Origin: Oenococcus kitaharae DSM 17330
GTDB taxonomy: Bacteria; Bacillota; Bacilli; Lactobacillales; Lactobacillaceae
Direction of reading: 5' to 3'
Length of the DNA stretch: 64,000 bases
Assembly (NCBI RefSeq): GCF_000241055.1
Contig: NZ_CM001398.1
Span: forward strand, 1,225,162 to 1,289,161
Shown here in pieces: positions 53,590-63,679 of this stretch. The translations under genes and the position numbers were made by a program. Each line of letters starts with the position of its first letter. Positions within the stretch are counted from its first letter, which is position 1. The notes under the pieces are model-generated. The model was given only the letters and a program-made list of their open reading frames with translations. It did not search any database and was not told the origin of the DNA.

Positions 53590-54400
53590 ACAACCTGATC
53601 AAAACCATAAACAGGCAATGATTCATTTTCAAAAGGGCTCACCCAATATGCCGCATTTTAAAAATCCAATACTGAATAAGATTGGATTATTTTTTACTGC
53701 CCTGATATTTGCTATTTTGATTGCCCAGATGCTGCTGTTTTTGCGGCCTTGGCAAAAAATTACCGAGGTGAAAGTCTATACCGATCAGATGGATTATAAA
53801 CAGATTTTGGACCGCGTCGGTATCCATACTGGCGATCCTTATTGGCGCTGGGCTGGGCAAGGGCAAACTGTCAACTATCCGGTTAAACACGATCCAATGA
53901 TTAAGTCGGTCAGTATGACATTGTCAAAGAGCGGGGTAGCCAGCCTGCATGTTCAAGAAATACTGACGGCTGGTTTTGTCCAAAATGGACAAAGCTGGTA
54001 TCGCTTGGATCAGCAGGGAAACTTGGGCCGAAAAATTGCTCAGCCGGACGGCAGGACACCTGTTTATACAAACTTTTCACTGGAGTCACCCGTTTTAAAG
54101 CGGACTATCAAAGCTTACTTGTCAATGGACAAAGTGATTCGCTTATCTATTGCACAAATTGTATTCTCACCGATCAAAAGTGCACGAACAAGGCTGGCAT
54201 TGATTATGAATGATGGCAATCTTGTCTATGCCCGGCCTGTCTCTATGGCGGCAAAAATGGCCTTGTACCCGCAAATGGTTACGGCAATGAAATCGCAAGG
54301 CATCGAAAGGGGTGTGATTGATTTGCAATATGGTTCTTTTGCAAGAAAATTTCAGGAAAGCGATAAACATTTGACTGATTCGATGCAAAATAGCAAGTGA
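53570..54400 (+). CDS. ftsQ: Cell division protein DivIB/FtsQ
   Basis: A bitopic divisome protein that binds FtsL and DivIC. The 276-aa protein has a cytoplasmic N-terminus, one membrane segment (about 38-58, GLFFTALIFAILIAQMLLFL) and an extracellular part whose first section (TEVKVYTDQMDYKQILDRVGIHTGDPYW) is a POTRA-like domain, followed by the FtsQ domain. The listed ATG overlaps murG by 20 bp; ATGs at 53618 and 53648 are alternatives, the latter behind AAAGGG. Confidence 0.88.
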   Translation: MKSRNTKQPDQNHKQAMIHFQKGSPNMPHFKNPILNKIGLFFTALIFAILIAQMLLFLRPWQKITEVKVYTDQMDYKQILDRVGIHTGDPYWRWAGQGQTVNYPVKHDPMIKSVSMTLSKSGVASLHVQEILTAGFVQNGQSWYRLDQQGNLGRKIAQPDGRTPVYTNFSLESPVLKRTIKAYLSMDKVIRLSIAQIVFSPIKSARTRLALIMNDGNLVYARPVSMAAKMALYPQMVTAMKSQGIERGVIDLQYGSFARKFQESDKHLTDSMQNSK

Positions 54401-54504
54401 CTAAATTACCGGTTAGAAAACAGCGAACAAATGTTTGAAAATTAAGATGGTTTTAAAGACCTTTATTATCGGGGTAATCACTGTTAAATTTGTGTTTGTT
54501 GGAT

Positions 54505-55836
54505 ATGAATAATGATGTAATCGTCGGCCTTGATGTCGGCTCGGATAAAATTAAATGTGTGATTATCAAACGCACGCCTAATCAGCACTACGGTATTGTG
54601 GCTGTTGGCGAGACAGTCAGTCAAGGCGTTAAGCATGGTATGGTAGTAGATATAGCTGCAGCCAGCCGGTCGATTGCTGATGCGATTGCCCAGGCAGAAA
54701 GCAAAGCCAATTTCTCGATTACCGAGGTAAGCCTGTCCTTACCGGCAATTCAGATTTCGATGCGGCACCTTCATGGTTCGGTGAATGTTGCCAGAAATGA
54801 TAAACGCATCACTGAAGACGATGTTGTCAATGCCTTTCGACAAGCGATTTCCACAGCACAGCTGCCAGCTAATCAGGAAGTTGTCGATTTGATACCAGAA
54901 GAGTTTGTGATTGATGGTTTCGGCCAAGTTCCTAATCCGCTCGATATGGTTGGCGTGGTTCTGGAAGTGAATGCTCAGGCTTTTATCGGGCCAAAGACGA
55001 TTGTTGAAAATTTGAAAACGGCCGTCCGTCAAGCCGGTCTGATCATCTCAGAATTAATTCTTTCGCCAATCTCTGAAAGCGAGCTGATACTCTCTGATAA
55101 TGAACAAAATGAAGGCAGTATCATTATTGATTTAGGTGCTTTTCAGACAACGGCTTCCATTGTTAAAAATCATCGTCTGCAATTCATTGCGAATATACAG
55201 CAGGGCGGCGCTTACGTCACTTCTGATATTCGGACAGTCCTGGCTGAAGAAAATCACATTTCGATTAGTTTTGATCAAGCTGAACAGATAAAACGTGATT
55301 TCGGTTATGCTGACCCTTTGAGGCTGGAAAGCGGACGTAAAATCGAACTGAACCGCGCTGGCAGCGGGCAGGTGCAGGAAGTTCCCGTTTCATATCTCTC
55401 GCAAATCATCGGCGCACGATTAGAAGAGATTTCATCTGAGCTCTATGCACATCTCAATCAGCTCCAGTCGTTACCGGTACCCAGAAGTATGGTCTTGACT
55501 GGCGGCGGCGCGGCTTTGGCCGGCATTGACGATCTGTTCAATAAACGTTTCAATAAGCAGGTACACGTTTTTGTTCCTCAGGAGATTGGGCTCAGGCATC
55601 CATCGTTTGTTAACTCTTTGTCTGTTGCCAACTATGTTGCAAATCAATCTGTGACAGACTGGCTGGCAAAGCGTACACTAAATTTGGCGCTTGTCCCTCC
55701 GAGTTCAGATTTCACACAGGCAGGTCCTGAAGGTGAGCAGCAAAAAGCAAGAAAGCGTAATAGGACCGGGTCAGATGAAAAAAAGCCGGGTTTTCTTGAT
55801 AAAATAAAAGAATATTATTCGCGGATGTTCGAATAA
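54505..55836 (+). CDS. ftsA: Cell division protein FtsA
   Basis: An actin-fold ATPase that tethers FtsZ to the membrane. The protein (443 aa from this start) shows IVGLDVGSDKIKCVI (phosphate-1 loop), IIDLGAFQTTASIV (phosphate-2), VLTGGGAALAGIDDLF (adenosine loop), the 1C domain and an amphipathic C-terminus (PGFLDKIKEYYSRMF) for membrane binding. The ATG at 54505 is chosen over a TTG five codons upstream because the conserved domain starts here, though neither has a strong site. Confidence 0.95.
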   Translation: MNNDVIVGLDVGSDKIKCVIIKRTPNQHYGIVAVGETVSQGVKHGMVVDIAAASRSIADAIAQAESKANFSITEVSLSLPAIQISMRHLHGSVNVARNDKRITEDDVVNAFRQAISTAQLPANQEVVDLIPEEFVIDGFGQVPNPLDMVGVVLEVNAQAFIGPKTIVENLKTAVRQAGLIISELILSPISESELILSDNEQNEGSIIIDLGAFQTTASIVKNHRLQFIANIQQGGAYVTSDIRTVLAEENHISISFDQAEQIKRDFGYADPLRLESGRKIELNRAGSGQVQEVPVSYLSQIIGARLEEISSELYAHLNQLQSLPVPRSMVLTGGGAALAGIDDLFNKRFNKQVHVFVPQEIGLRHPSFVNSLSVANYVANQSVTDWLAKRTLNLALVPPSSDFTQAGPEGEQQKARKRNRTGSDEKKPGFLDKIKEYYSRMFE

Positions 55837-55845
55837 GAGGTAAAG

Positions 55846-57231
55846 ATGGTAGGTAAAAGAAAAGTGACAGAAAATAATAATAATGACTTGGTTGCACCGG
55901 CGGCTCAGTCAGGTTACGGCGCTAATATCAAGGTAATCGGTGTTGGCGGCGGCGGTTCTAATGCGATTGACCGTATGATCGAAGAAGGAATCGAAGGCGT
56001 TCAATTTATTGTCGCAAATACTGATATGCAGGCTTTAAGTGCTTCTAAAGCACCAAATAAGCTGCAATTAGGACCAAAGCTGACACGTGGCCTTGGAGCT
56101 GGTTCGACACCTGAAGTCGGTGAAAAAGCCGGTGAAGAATCACAACAGTCAATTCAAGAAGTATTGCAGGGCGCTGATTTGGTCTTTGTTACTGCTGGGA
56201 TGGGCGGTGGTACCGGTAATGGTGCCGCTCCTGTTATCGCACGCATTGCACGCGAAGTTGGTGCATTGACAGTTGGTGTTGTGACACGTCCATTTAATTT
56301 TGAAGGTCCTAAGCGTGCACGTTTTGCTGCCGAAGGCATTGCAAAATTAAAGGAAAACGTTGATACCTTAGTGGTTGTCTCAAATAATCGTCTTTTAGAA
56401 ATTATGGACCGCAAAGCATCCTTGGCTGATTCCTTTAGAGCGGCTGATAATACTTTGCTGCAAGGTGTCCGCGGAATTTCCGACCTGATTACCAAGCCGG
56501 GTATCATTAACTTGGATTTTGCCGATGTTAAGACCATCATGACAAACGGCGGTATGGCCCTTATGGGTATCGGTTCTGCAACAGGCGAAAATCGTGCCGC
56601 AGAAGCGACAAAGGCTGCTATTGCCTCACCATTGCTCGAAGTTGATCTGAAAGGTGCCTCTGACGTTATTTTGAGTGTTACCGGTTCAGCTGATATGTCT
56701 CTGTATGAAGCCCAGACGGCAGCTGATGTTGTCACACAAGCCGCTGGCCAAGATGTCAATATTGTCTTTGGAACTTCGGTCGATGATAAGCTTGAAGATG
56801 AAGTACGTGTCACAGTTGTTGCTACGCATATTAATCAAGGCCCTAGCCAGCCTGCTGCTTCTTCCTCCAATGACGTTTTCACGATGAATAGCGACGCAGA
56901 GGACTCCGAAGCTGATCAAGGCAAAAAATCTTCAGTTTTTGATGATATTCCAAATGTGACTGTTGATCCGATTAGTGGTAATAACAAGGTTGTACCGAAT
57001 TCTAGTGCTGCCTCAGCTGCACCTAAATCTGCAGCACCGAAGAATAATTCAGGCAAGCTGTTCGAAGATTGGCAGTTGAATACGGTTCATCGCGATCAGA
57101 ATCAGAATCTGCAGAACAATAATTCACAATTTGATCGTCCGAATAATCAGGGTTCAGCATTTAACCAATCCAACGATCCTTCAGATGATGACGACTCATC
57201 ATCGAGGCCTTCATTTTTCAAGCGTCATTAA
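55846..57231 (+). CDS. ftsZ: Cell division protein FtsZ
   Basis: The tubulin-like GTPase that forms the division ring. The 461-aa protein has [21 protein letters not shown], the tubulin signature [42 protein letters not shown] (T7 loop region), a long low-complexity Ser/Asn/Gln-rich linker (about residues 335-450), and a basic end ([10 protein letters not shown]). AGAGGTAAAG precedes the ATG. The C-terminal tail lacks an obvious copy of the usual DIPxFLR-like peptide at the very end, but DIPNVTV (about 366) lies in the linker. Confidence 0.97.
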   Translation: MVGKRKVTENNNNDLVAPAAQSGYGANIKVIGVGGGGSNAIDRMIEEGIEGVQFIVANTDMQALSASKAPNKLQLGPKLTRGLGAGSTPEVGEKAGEESQQSIQEVLQGADLVFVTAGMGGGTGNGAAPVIARIAREVGALTVGVVTRPFNFEGPKRARFAAEGIAKLKENVDTLVVVSNNRLLEIMDRKASLADSFRAADNTLLQGVRGISDLITKPGIINLDFADVKTIMTNGGMALMGIGSATGENRAAEATKAAIASPLLEVDLKGASDVILSVTGSADMSLYEAQTAADVVTQAAGQDVNIVFGTSVDDKLEDEVRVTVVATHINQGPSQPAASSSNDVFTMNSDAEDSEADQGKKSSVFDDIPNVTVDPISGNNKVVPNSSAASAAPKSAAPKNNSGKLFEDWQLNTVHRDQNQNLQNNNSQFDRPNNQGSAFNQSNDPSDDDDSSSRPSFFKRH

Positions 57232-57249
57232 TATTAATTAGGAGCAGAT

Positions 57250-57780
57250 ATGGCATTTTCATTTAAAAGTTTTTTCGGCGGCGCAGATGACGACGAAGAG
57301 GAATACGAAGACGCGAATTACGAACAGCAGCCCGCTCAGGCACAACGTAATCCCAATCCTCAGGCACAGACTGCAACCGCACAAAACTCAGCGAATTATC
57401 AAGGTAGAGGCAACTACGGATATAGTAACGAATATCGGCAGCAGCCTCGTATGTCTGCTGTTGGTTCTTCAACGCAGAGTAATAATAATAATTCGGCTAA
57501 AATCGACAGCCATATTGCGCTCTTTGTTCCAAAAGTGTTTTCTGATGCCAAAACGATCGTGAATCAATTGCTGCTCCATGAAGCAGTCATCGTGAACTTT
57601 TCTGCAATTGACAGCACTCAGTCTTCAAAAATTGTTGACTTTGTTGCCGGCGCAATTTATGCAGTTGAAGGGTCCATTGAAAAGATTTCTGATGATATTT
57701 GGCTAATTGCACCTAATAATTATGCAGTATCTGGTTCCGGATCAGCAGCGGATGCGATGGGTCAAAATGCCCGTTTCTAA
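57250..57780 (+). CDS. sepF: Cell division protein SepF
   Basis: A membrane-binding FtsZ partner that aligns and anchors protofilaments. The 176-aa protein has an amphipathic N-terminal helix (AFSFKSFFGG), an acidic then Gln/Asn-rich linker, and the C-terminal SepF domain (HIALFVPKVFSDAKTIVNQLLLHEAVIVNFSAIDSTQSSKIVDFVAGAIYAVEGSIEKISDDIWLIAP). AGGAGC precedes the ATG. Position after ftsZ is standard in Firmicutes. Confidence 0.96.
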   Translation: MAFSFKSFFGGADDDEEEYEDANYEQQPAQAQRNPNPQAQTATAQNSANYQGRGNYGYSNEYRQQPRMSAVGSSTQSNNNNSAKIDSHIALFVPKVFSDAKTIVNQLLLHEAVIVNFSAIDSTQSSKIVDFVAGAIYAVEGSIEKISDDIWLIAPNNYAVSGSGSAADAMGQNARF

Positions 57781-58048
57781 CATTCTATATTATTTGTACG
57801 CCCTCATTCATTGGGCTGTTAACATTTATTCTTGGATTATCGTTTTTTCAGCCATTATTACTTGGCTGCCGAATTTGAGGGCTTCACGACTGGCCTATTG
57901 GTTAAATCGCTTGACACAACCTTATGTTGGTTTCTTTCAGAGACTGATTCCGCCAATTGTCGGAATTGATTTTTCACCTTTGATCGCATTGCTGGTTTTA
58001 CAGTTTGCTGATCGTGCTTTGTTCGCAATTTTTGTACAATTGTTTTAA
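57767..58048 (+). CDS. YggT family membrane protein
   Basis: A 93-aa membrane protein with two hydrophobic segments (YALIHWAVNIYSWIIVFSAIITWLP and FSPLIALLVLQFADRALFAIFV) linked by RLTQPYVGFFQRLIPPIVGIDFSP, the YggT family core. The ATG at 57767, inside the sepF end, follows GATGGGT; an ATG at 57707 would overlap sepF by 74 bp and is less likely. In other species YggT/YlmG proteins affect division or envelope assembly. It precedes ylmH as usual. Confidence 0.88.
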   Translation: MPVSNILYYLYALIHWAVNIYSWIIVFSAIITWLPNLRASRLAYWLNRLTQPYVGFFQRLIPPIVGIDFSPLIALLVLQFADRALFAIFVQLF

Positions 58049-58821
58049 TGACAAATTTTGAGATTAATTTAGACGCATATCCTGAGTCGGAGCGCCCTTT
58101 TATTAAAAAGGCACTTGGCTGGGTGCGTGCTGCATTCAAAGACAGTTTTTTAACTGTCTTTTTGAATCCACGAGAACAGCTTCTTCTAGCGGGATTGGCC
58201 AAACAAGACGCCTTGCCAATTGTATTTTCCGGTGGATACCCGCAGGCAGAAAATAAACGTGCCCTTATTGGGGCTGAAGATGGCAAAGCAGATTTTCAGA
58301 TAGCGGTTCTGCAATTGGATTATGCGGTCAAATATATTCATCTGCATCATTCTACGATCCTTGGCTCATTGCTCCATCAGGGAATTGCCTATGACCGTAT
58401 CGGTGACGTGATCCATGAAGCAGATCGCTGGCAGATTTTGATTGATGCTCAGCTGGCAGAATTTGTGGTCGAAAACGTTAAACGGGCCGGGTCGAAAAAA
58501 ATCGCTTTTCATGAAGTAGCGGCTTCTGAGATGCTTGCACCTGAGTCAGATGAAAAAGAAAAAGAGGTAATTGTGGCCTCTCAGCGGATTGATCTGCTGA
58601 TTAGCCAGATTTACAATTTTTCTCGCGCACATGCCAAAGATTTGATCGAGAGCGGTCAAGTGATGGTCAATTGGTTTGAGAATGATAACCCGAGTTATTT
58701 GGCCAAATTGGGCGATGTGATTTCAACACATTCATTTGGGCGTATTCGTTTGATTGAGACTCGCGGGACAACGAATCGCAATAAAATCAAGCTAACGATT
58801 GGAATTGTCGGAAAAAACTAG
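58048..58821 (+). CDS. YlmH family S4-domain RNA-binding protein
   Basis: A 257-aa cytoplasmic protein with the YlmH arrangement: an N-terminal domain (YPESERPFIKKALGWVRAAFKDSFLTVFLNPREQLLLAGL), a central RRM-like domain (IAVLQLDYAVKYIHLHHSTILGSLLHQGI) and a C-terminal S4 domain (RIDLLISQIYNFSRAHAKDLIESGQVMVNWF). YlmH has been linked to division and to ribosome-associated RNA binding. It usually precedes divIVA, which is absent here; a T-box and ileS follow directly. Confidence 0.92.
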   Translation: MTNFEINLDAYPESERPFIKKALGWVRAAFKDSFLTVFLNPREQLLLAGLAKQDALPIVFSGGYPQAENKRALIGAEDGKADFQIAVLQLDYAVKYIHLHHSTILGSLLHQGIAYDRIGDVIHEADRWQILIDAQLAEFVVENVKRAGSKKIAFHEVAASEMLAPESDEKEKEVIVASQRIDLLISQIYNFSRAHAKDLIESGQVMVNWFENDNPSYLAKLGDVISTHSFGRIRLIETRGTTNRNKIKLTIGIVGKN

Positions 58822-58840
58822 AAATTTGCTGACAGTTTTG

Positions 58841-59052
58841 TATAATGGCTTTATATCACTGGAACAGAAAGTTAAAGTTTAGACGCCAAGCAAGCCGGGT
58901 TGATGGAAGCCGGTCGTCAATGAATTTTTTCAGATCAGCCGGTTGGAGTAATTTAGATACTGAGGCATGCTGCAAATGTCAGCGTGTGAAGTTGGGTGGT
59001 ACCACGTGAAAACGTCCCGATATTTCGAGGCGTTTTTTATTATCTGGAAAAG
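58841..59052 (+). promoter_or_regulatory. Promoter and T-box leader of ileS
   Basis: A consensus TATAAT lies at 58841-58846. The leader contains the T-box motif GGGTGGTACCACGTG (near 58994-59008) followed by ACGTCCC, and a terminator pairing AACGTC with GGCGTT plus a T-run ending near 59040. ATC within CAGATCAGCC (near 58931-58940) is a plausible isoleucine specifier. It would raise ileS expression when tRNA-Ile is uncharged. Confidence 0.9.
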
Positions 59053-59066
59053 GGTGAGAAGAGACT

Positions 59067-61832
59067 ATGAAGATCAAAGATACATTACATTTAGGCCATA
59101 CGGATTTTCCAATGCGCGGCAGTTTGCCAAAGACTGAACCTGTCCGCGAAAAACAATGGGCTGACGACAAAGTTTATGAGCAGCGTTTGGAATTGAATAA
59201 AAACAAACCGCATTTCAATTTGCATGACGGCCCGCCATATGCCAACGGCAATATTCATATTGGCCATGCGATGAACAAGATCTCCAAGGATATCATTGTT
59301 CGTTATAAAAATATGACCGGGTATTATGCGCCTTATGTGCCAGGCTGGGACACACATGGTTTGCCAATTGAGCAGCAGCTGACCAAGGCCGGCCACGATC
59401 GTAAAGCGATGGCCAAAGCTGATTGGCGCCGTTTGGCACATGATTATGCTTTAAAACAAGTCGATATGCAGCGCAGAGATTTCAAGCGCTTAGGTGTTTT
59501 GGGCGACTGGGATCATCCTTATCTGACACTGCATCCGGAATTTGAAGCTGCTCAGATTCGTGTCTTTGGCGCCATGGCGGGAAAGGGATATATCTACCGC
59601 GGTTTGAAACCAGTTTATTGGTCTTGGAGTTCTGAATCTGCTTTGGCTGAAGCTGAAATCGAGTATCATGATTTGGAATCGACTTCGCTTTTTTATGCAA
59701 ACCGTGTTAAAGACGGCAAGGGCATTTTAGATCGCAATACTTATCTGGTCGTCTGGACGACGACGCCTTTTACGGTCACGGCCTCTCGCGGGATCACCTT
59801 AGGACCTGATTTTGATTATGTCTTAGTCAAAGCTGCTAATGATGACCGCAAGTTCGTTGTTGCCAAAGCTTTACTGGAAGAAAATGCCAAGCGTTTTGGC
59901 TGGCAGGATTACAAAGTTCTTGCCACTTATAAAGGCATGGATTTGGATAAAATCACGGTCGAACATCCTTGGGATCCGGATGTGACTGAACTTGTCATGA
60001 ACGCCGATCACGTCACTTTGGATGCTGGAACCGGTTTGGTTCATACCGCCCCTGGCTTTGGTGAAGATGACTACAATGTCGGCATGAAATACGGCATCGA
60101 AGTAGCCATGACCGTCGATGAAAAAGGTTATTTGATGGCTTCTGCCGGACCTGATTTTCAGGGCAAATTCTACGATGATGTCGCACCGATCGTGATTGAT
60201 AAATTAAAAGCGGCTGGTTTGTGGCTGGCAACGGAAAAAATTGTCCACTCATATCCATTTGACTGGCGGACAAAAAAGCCGATTATCTGGCGTGCTGTGC
60301 CGCAGTGGTTTGTTTCCATCGAGCCATTTAGAAAACAAATTCTTGATCAGATCGAAAATGTGACCTTCTACCCGGATTGGGGCAAAGTCCGTTTGTACAA
60401 CATGATTAAGGACCGTGGCGACTGGGTCATTTCCCGCCAGCGTGTCTGGGGCGTTCCGTTGCCGATTTTCTATGCCGAAGACAAGACACCAATTGTCGAT
60501 GAAAAGCTGATTGATCATGTGGCTGATTTGTTTGCTAAATATGGATCGACTTATTGGTTTGAACATACGGCCAAAGAATTGCTGCCGGATGGCTATACAA
60601 ATCCGCACAGCCCTCACGGCGAATTCACAAAAGAAGAAGATATCATGGATGTCTGGTTCGATTCTGGATCAAGCTGGGCCGGCGTCATGCAGCAAAGAGA
60701 CAATCTCGATTATCCAGCTGATGTCTATTTGGAAGGTGCCGACCAATTCCGCGGCTGGTTTAATTCCAACATCATCACGTCTGTAGCTGTGAACGGCATT
60801 GCACCTTATAAATCTGTGATTGCGCAGGGATTCGTCTTCGATGATAAGGGCCAGAAAATGTCCAAGTCCTTGGGGAATATCATTTCGCCAAACGAAATCG
60901 CTGACCAGATGGGCATTGAAATCATCCGTCTTTGGGTCATGAGCATTGATTCAAGTGAAGACGTGCATGTTTCGCGCGGTATTTTGAAACAAGTTTCCGA
61001 GTCTTATCGTAAGATCCGCAATACGATGCGTTTCCTATTGGCCAATACGGAAGACTTTGATGCTAAAAAAGACCGCGTACCATTTGAAAAACGGGCAGCC
61101 GTTGACAAGTGGATGACCGTCAAATTGAATCAATTTGTCAAAGACTGGCACGAAAAGATGCAGCGTTATGACTTCTATGATTTGTTCAAACAGCTGATTA
61201 ATTTTGTTTCCACGGATTTGTCAGCCTTCTATCTGGATGTGGCCAAAGACATTGTCTATATTGATGAAGCAGATTCGGCCGAACGTCGTTCCATGCAGAC
61301 TGTTTTCTATGAGACGGCTGTGACGCTGACGAAGCTTTTGACCCCATTTTTGCCGCATACCGCTGAAGAAATTTGGGAAAATCTCCAGGAACCGGAAACT
61401 TATGCTTATTTGTCTGAGGCACCGGAATTTCAGCCGATTGCTGAAGCTGACAGTTTGCTAACCGATTGGCAGACATTCTTTGATTTCCGCGACCAGGTGA
61501 ATAAGGAATTGGAAAATGCCCGTGAAAAGTCTTTGATTGGCAAGAGCGCCGAAGCAGCTTTGACAGTTGTTTTGACAAAAGAACAGGCTGATACTTTTGC
61601 AAAGCTCGGCTTGGATCTGCGTAAATTGCTGATGGTCAGCCAATTGACACAAAGTCAAGGCAGCGAGACATCTGTTCAAGTGGCGCATGCTAGCGGAGCA
61701 GTCGATCCTAGAGACCGGCTTTTCCATGATGATATTGGCGCTGATCAGAAGTTCCCGATGTTTTCCAAGAAAAACGCTGAAATTGTCGAGCATGATTTCC
61801 CGACTTTGACTGCAGCAGACTTGGAAGATTAA
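59067..61832 (+). CDS. ileS: Isoleucyl-tRNA synthetase
   Basis: Charges tRNA-Ile and edits Val-tRNA-Ile. The 921-aa class I enzyme has the HIGH-type site [11 protein letters not shown], the CP1 editing domain ([16 protein letters not shown] and [15 protein letters not shown]), KMSKS in [10 protein letters not shown] and the anticodon-binding domain. The C-terminal zinc module is degenerate: the positions of the two CxxC pairs read DPRD (880-883) and SKKN (900-903). The start at 59067 follows GGGTGAGAAGAG. T-box control and the position after ylmH are clear. Confidence 0.97.
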   Translation: MKIKDTLHLGHTDFPMRGSLPKTEPVREKQWADDKVYEQRLELNKNKPHFNLHDGPPYANGNIHIGHAMNKISKDIIVRYKNMTGYYAPYVPGWDTHGLPIEQQLTKAGHDRKAMAKADWRRLAHDYALKQVDMQRRDFKRLGVLGDWDHPYLTLHPEFEAAQIRVFGAMAGKGYIYRGLKPVYWSWSSESALAEAEIEYHDLESTSLFYANRVKDGKGILDRNTYLVVWTTTPFTVTASRGITLGPDFDYVLVKAANDDRKFVVAKALLEENAKRFGWQDYKVLATYKGMDLDKITVEHPWDPDVTELVMNADHVTLDAGTGLVHTAPGFGEDDYNVGMKYGIEVAMTVDEKGYLMASAGPDFQGKFYDDVAPIVIDKLKAAGLWLATEKIVHSYPFDWRTKKPIIWRAVPQWFVSIEPFRKQILDQIENVTFYPDWGKVRLYNMIKDRGDWVISRQRVWGVPLPIFYAEDKTPIVDEKLIDHVADLFAKYGSTYWFEHTAKELLPDGYTNPHSPHGEFTKEEDIMDVWFDSGSSWAGVMQQRDNLDYPADVYLEGADQFRGWFNSNIITSVAVNGIAPYKSVIAQGFVFDDKGQKMSKSLGNIISPNEIADQMGIEIIRLWVMSIDSSEDVHVSRGILKQVSESYRKIRNTMRFLLANTEDFDAKKDRVPFEKRAAVDKWMTVKLNQFVKDWHEKMQRYDFYDLFKQLINFVSTDLSAFYLDVAKDIVYIDEADSAERRSMQTVFYETAVTLTKLLTPFLPHTAEEIWENLQEPETYAYLSEAPEFQPIAEADSLLTDWQTFFDFRDQVNKELENAREKSLIGKSAEAALTVVLTKEQADTFAKLGLDLRKLLMVSQLTQSQGSETSVQVAHASGAVDPRDRLFHDDIGADQKFPMFSKKNAEIVEHDFPTLTAADLED

Positions 61833-61849
61833 ATTAATTATTTGTTTAA

Positions 61850-61873
61850 AAAAGAGCTTAGGCTCTTTTTTTG
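61850..61873 (+). terminator. Terminator after ileS
   Basis: AAAAGAGC-TTAG-GCTCTTTT with a continuing T-run. Confidence 0.9.
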
Positions 61874-61992
61874 TTTGCCATTTTTTGGAAAGAATGCCCT
61901 CGTTTAGGGATTCTGGTCGATATGCTTAATATTCGGGAAACAATAAAAATAATAAGAATTCTTAATCAAAACTTACGTAAATATAGTAAAAC

Positions 61993-62008
61993 ACGAACGT
62001 TCGGAAAT
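61993..62008 (-). promoter_or_regulatory. PurBox-like PurR site upstream of purE
   Basis: On the minus strand the sequence reads ATTTCCGAACGTT, 12 of 13 to the lactococcal/bacillal PurBox AWWWCCGAACWWT; the core also forms the palindrome CGAACGTTCG. A weaker copy is near 61930-61942. The site lies about 60 bp before the purE start, with a weak TACACT -10 (62040-62045) and no good -35, as in PurR-activated promoters. Regulation is inferred. The rest of this 235-bp gap is AT-rich without other features. Confidence 0.6.
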
Positions 62009-62067
62009 AGATAGGCTGGATTTTTCAGTTTTTTTGGGGTACACTAAACAAGTATTTCGGAGGAAAG

Positions 62068-62562
62068 ATGTCAGATACGAAGGTTGCGCTAGTAATGGGA
62101 TCGGTTTCAGATTGGGACACAATGAAGCAGGCTGTCTCAGTTTTGAAGAACTTGCATGTGCCCTTTGAGAAGCATGTTATTTCCGCTCATCGTATGCCAG
62201 ATCAGCTGGGTGCTTTTGCCAAATCTGCGAGAGATCGGGGCATTCAGATTATCATCGCTGGTGCTGGCGGGGCTGCACATTTACCCGGCATGCTGGCGGC
62301 TAATACGACTGTACCCGTTATCGGCGTACCCATGCAGACTCATGCACTAAATGGTTTGGATTCATTATTATCAATTGTCCAGATGCCGGCAGGCGTTCCT
62401 GTAGCGACGACGGCGATCGGCACGGCTGGTGCAAAAAATGCCGCTTATCTTGCTGCATCCATCCTGAGTCTTTCTGATTCAGAAGTTTTAGATCAATTAA
62501 ATTTATTTAGGAAAACACAGACTGAAAAGGCCATTGAAAGCGAGATGCAGCTCAATGACTGA
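62068..62562 (+). CDS. purE: N5-carboxyaminoimidazole ribonucleotide mutase PurE
   Basis: Converts N5-CAIR to CAIR in purine synthesis. The 164-aa protein has the class I pattern VALVMGSVSDWDTMKQA, EKHVISAHRMPDQL, IIAGAGGAAHLPGMLAA and GVPMQTHALNGLDSLLSIVQMPAGVPVAT. GGAGGAAAG precedes the ATG. It is the first gene of the pur operon and overlaps purK by 8 bp. Confidence 0.97.
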   Translation: MSDTKVALVMGSVSDWDTMKQAVSVLKNLHVPFEKHVISAHRMPDQLGAFAKSARDRGIQIIIAGAGGAAHLPGMLAANTTVPVIGVPMQTHALNGLDSLLSIVQMPAGVPVATTAIGTAGAKNAAYLAASILSLSDSEVLDQLNLFRKTQTEKAIESEMQLND

Positions 62563-63679
62563 GATGAGGTCTATTTTTTTTCCGCCAGCAACGATCGGCA
62601 TTATCGGCGGCGGACAATTAGGGCAGATGATGGCCCTATCTGCTAAAGCCATGGGCTATCACGTTGGTGTGTTGGATCCAACCCCTGATGCGCCGGCGGC
62701 TCAAGTATCCGACTTTCAGATCACAGCTGCCTATGATGACCAAAAAGCCCTGACCAAGCTGGCTGAAAAATCTGATCTGCTGACTTATGAATTTGAGAAT
62801 GTCGATCAAACAGCGCTCGCGGCTGTTGCCAAAGCGACTGGGACAGCAGTTCCGCAAGGCGTAGCTTTGCTGGATATCACGTCCAACCGTTTGAATGAAA
62901 AAAATTTCCTGCGCGATCATGGTTTGCCGACAACAGCATTTGCAGCGGTCGCTTCGCCAGCAGAATTGAGAAAAGCGGTCGAAGAAATTGGTTTTCCTGG
63001 AATTTTAAAAACAATTTCCGGCGGCTATGATGGGCACGGTCAATGGGATATGAATTCTCAGCAGGATGTTGACCAATTGATAGAAAAATGGCCGGACAAG
63101 CTAACGGCGATTTTAGAAAAACGCGTGAACTTTGTCAAAGAAATTTCAATTATGGTCACGCGTGACGGCCAAGATCAAGTCAAATTATGGCCGGTCACGG
63201 AAAACCTGCATCAGCATCATATTCTGCATTTCTCTTTGGCACCAGCTGATATCAAGCCGGAAGTCCGCCAATCAATTCGTGAGAAAGTCACGCATTTGGC
63301 ACAGGAATTGCACTTATACGGGGTTTTGGGTGTTGAGATGTTTCTTACAGCCGATGATCGCGTGATTATCAATGAATTGGCACCGCGGCCGCATAATTCC
63401 GGACATCTGACAATTGAGGCCTGCAATGTTTCTCAATTTGAGGGTCATATCCGATCAATCTGCGGACTGCCGATTGCCGATCCGATTTTACAGTCACCGG
63501 CCGCTATGCGAAATCTATTGGGTAATGATTTATTGGCTGCACGACAGGATTTGCTGAAACATCCCGAGTGGCATTTTCACGATTATGGCAAGGCAGAAGT
63601 CCGGCCCGGCAGAAAGATGGGACACATTACAGTCGTTGGCAGCGACGCGATCAAAGAACTGAAAGGGTGGAGACCATGA
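62555..63679 (+). CDS. purK: N5-carboxyaminoimidazole ribonucleotide synthase PurK
   Basis: An ATP-grasp enzyme that makes N5-CAIR from AIR, bicarbonate and ATP, the substrate of PurE. The protein (374 aa from the ATG at 62555) has IGIIGGGQLGQMMALSAKAMGY, TYEFENVD, GFPGILKTISGGYDGHGQW, and VEMFLTADDRVIINELAPRPHNSGHLTIEA. ATGs at 62534 and 62564 are alternative starts. It overlaps purC by 4 bp. Confidence 0.96.
   Translation: MTEMRSIFFPPATIGIIGGGQLGQMMALSAKAMGYHVGVLDPTPDAPAAQVSDFQITAAYDDQKALTKLAEKSDLLTYEFENVDQTALAAVAKATGTAVPQGVALLDITSNRLNEKNFLRDHGLPTTAFAAVASPAELRKAVEEIGFPGILKTISGGYDGHGQWDMNSQQDVDQLIEKWPDKLTAILEKRVNFVKEISIMVTRDGQDQVKLWPVTENLHQHHILHFSLAPADIKPEVRQSIREKVTHLAQELHLYGVLGVEMFLTADDRVIINELAPRPHNSGHLTIEACNVSQFEGHIRSICGLPIADPILQSPAAMRNLLGNDLLAARQDLLKHPEWHFHDYGKAEVRPGRKMGHITVVGSDAIKELKGWRP

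Noticed and set aside
56154..56813. 219-aa minus-strand open frame
   Set aside because: Lies fully inside ftsZ, in an antisense frame left open by codon bias, with no start signal.
61930..61942. Second PurBox upstream of purE
   Set aside because: Only about 10 of 13 positions fit and the core CCGAAC is broken (CCGAAT); noted but not counted as a site.
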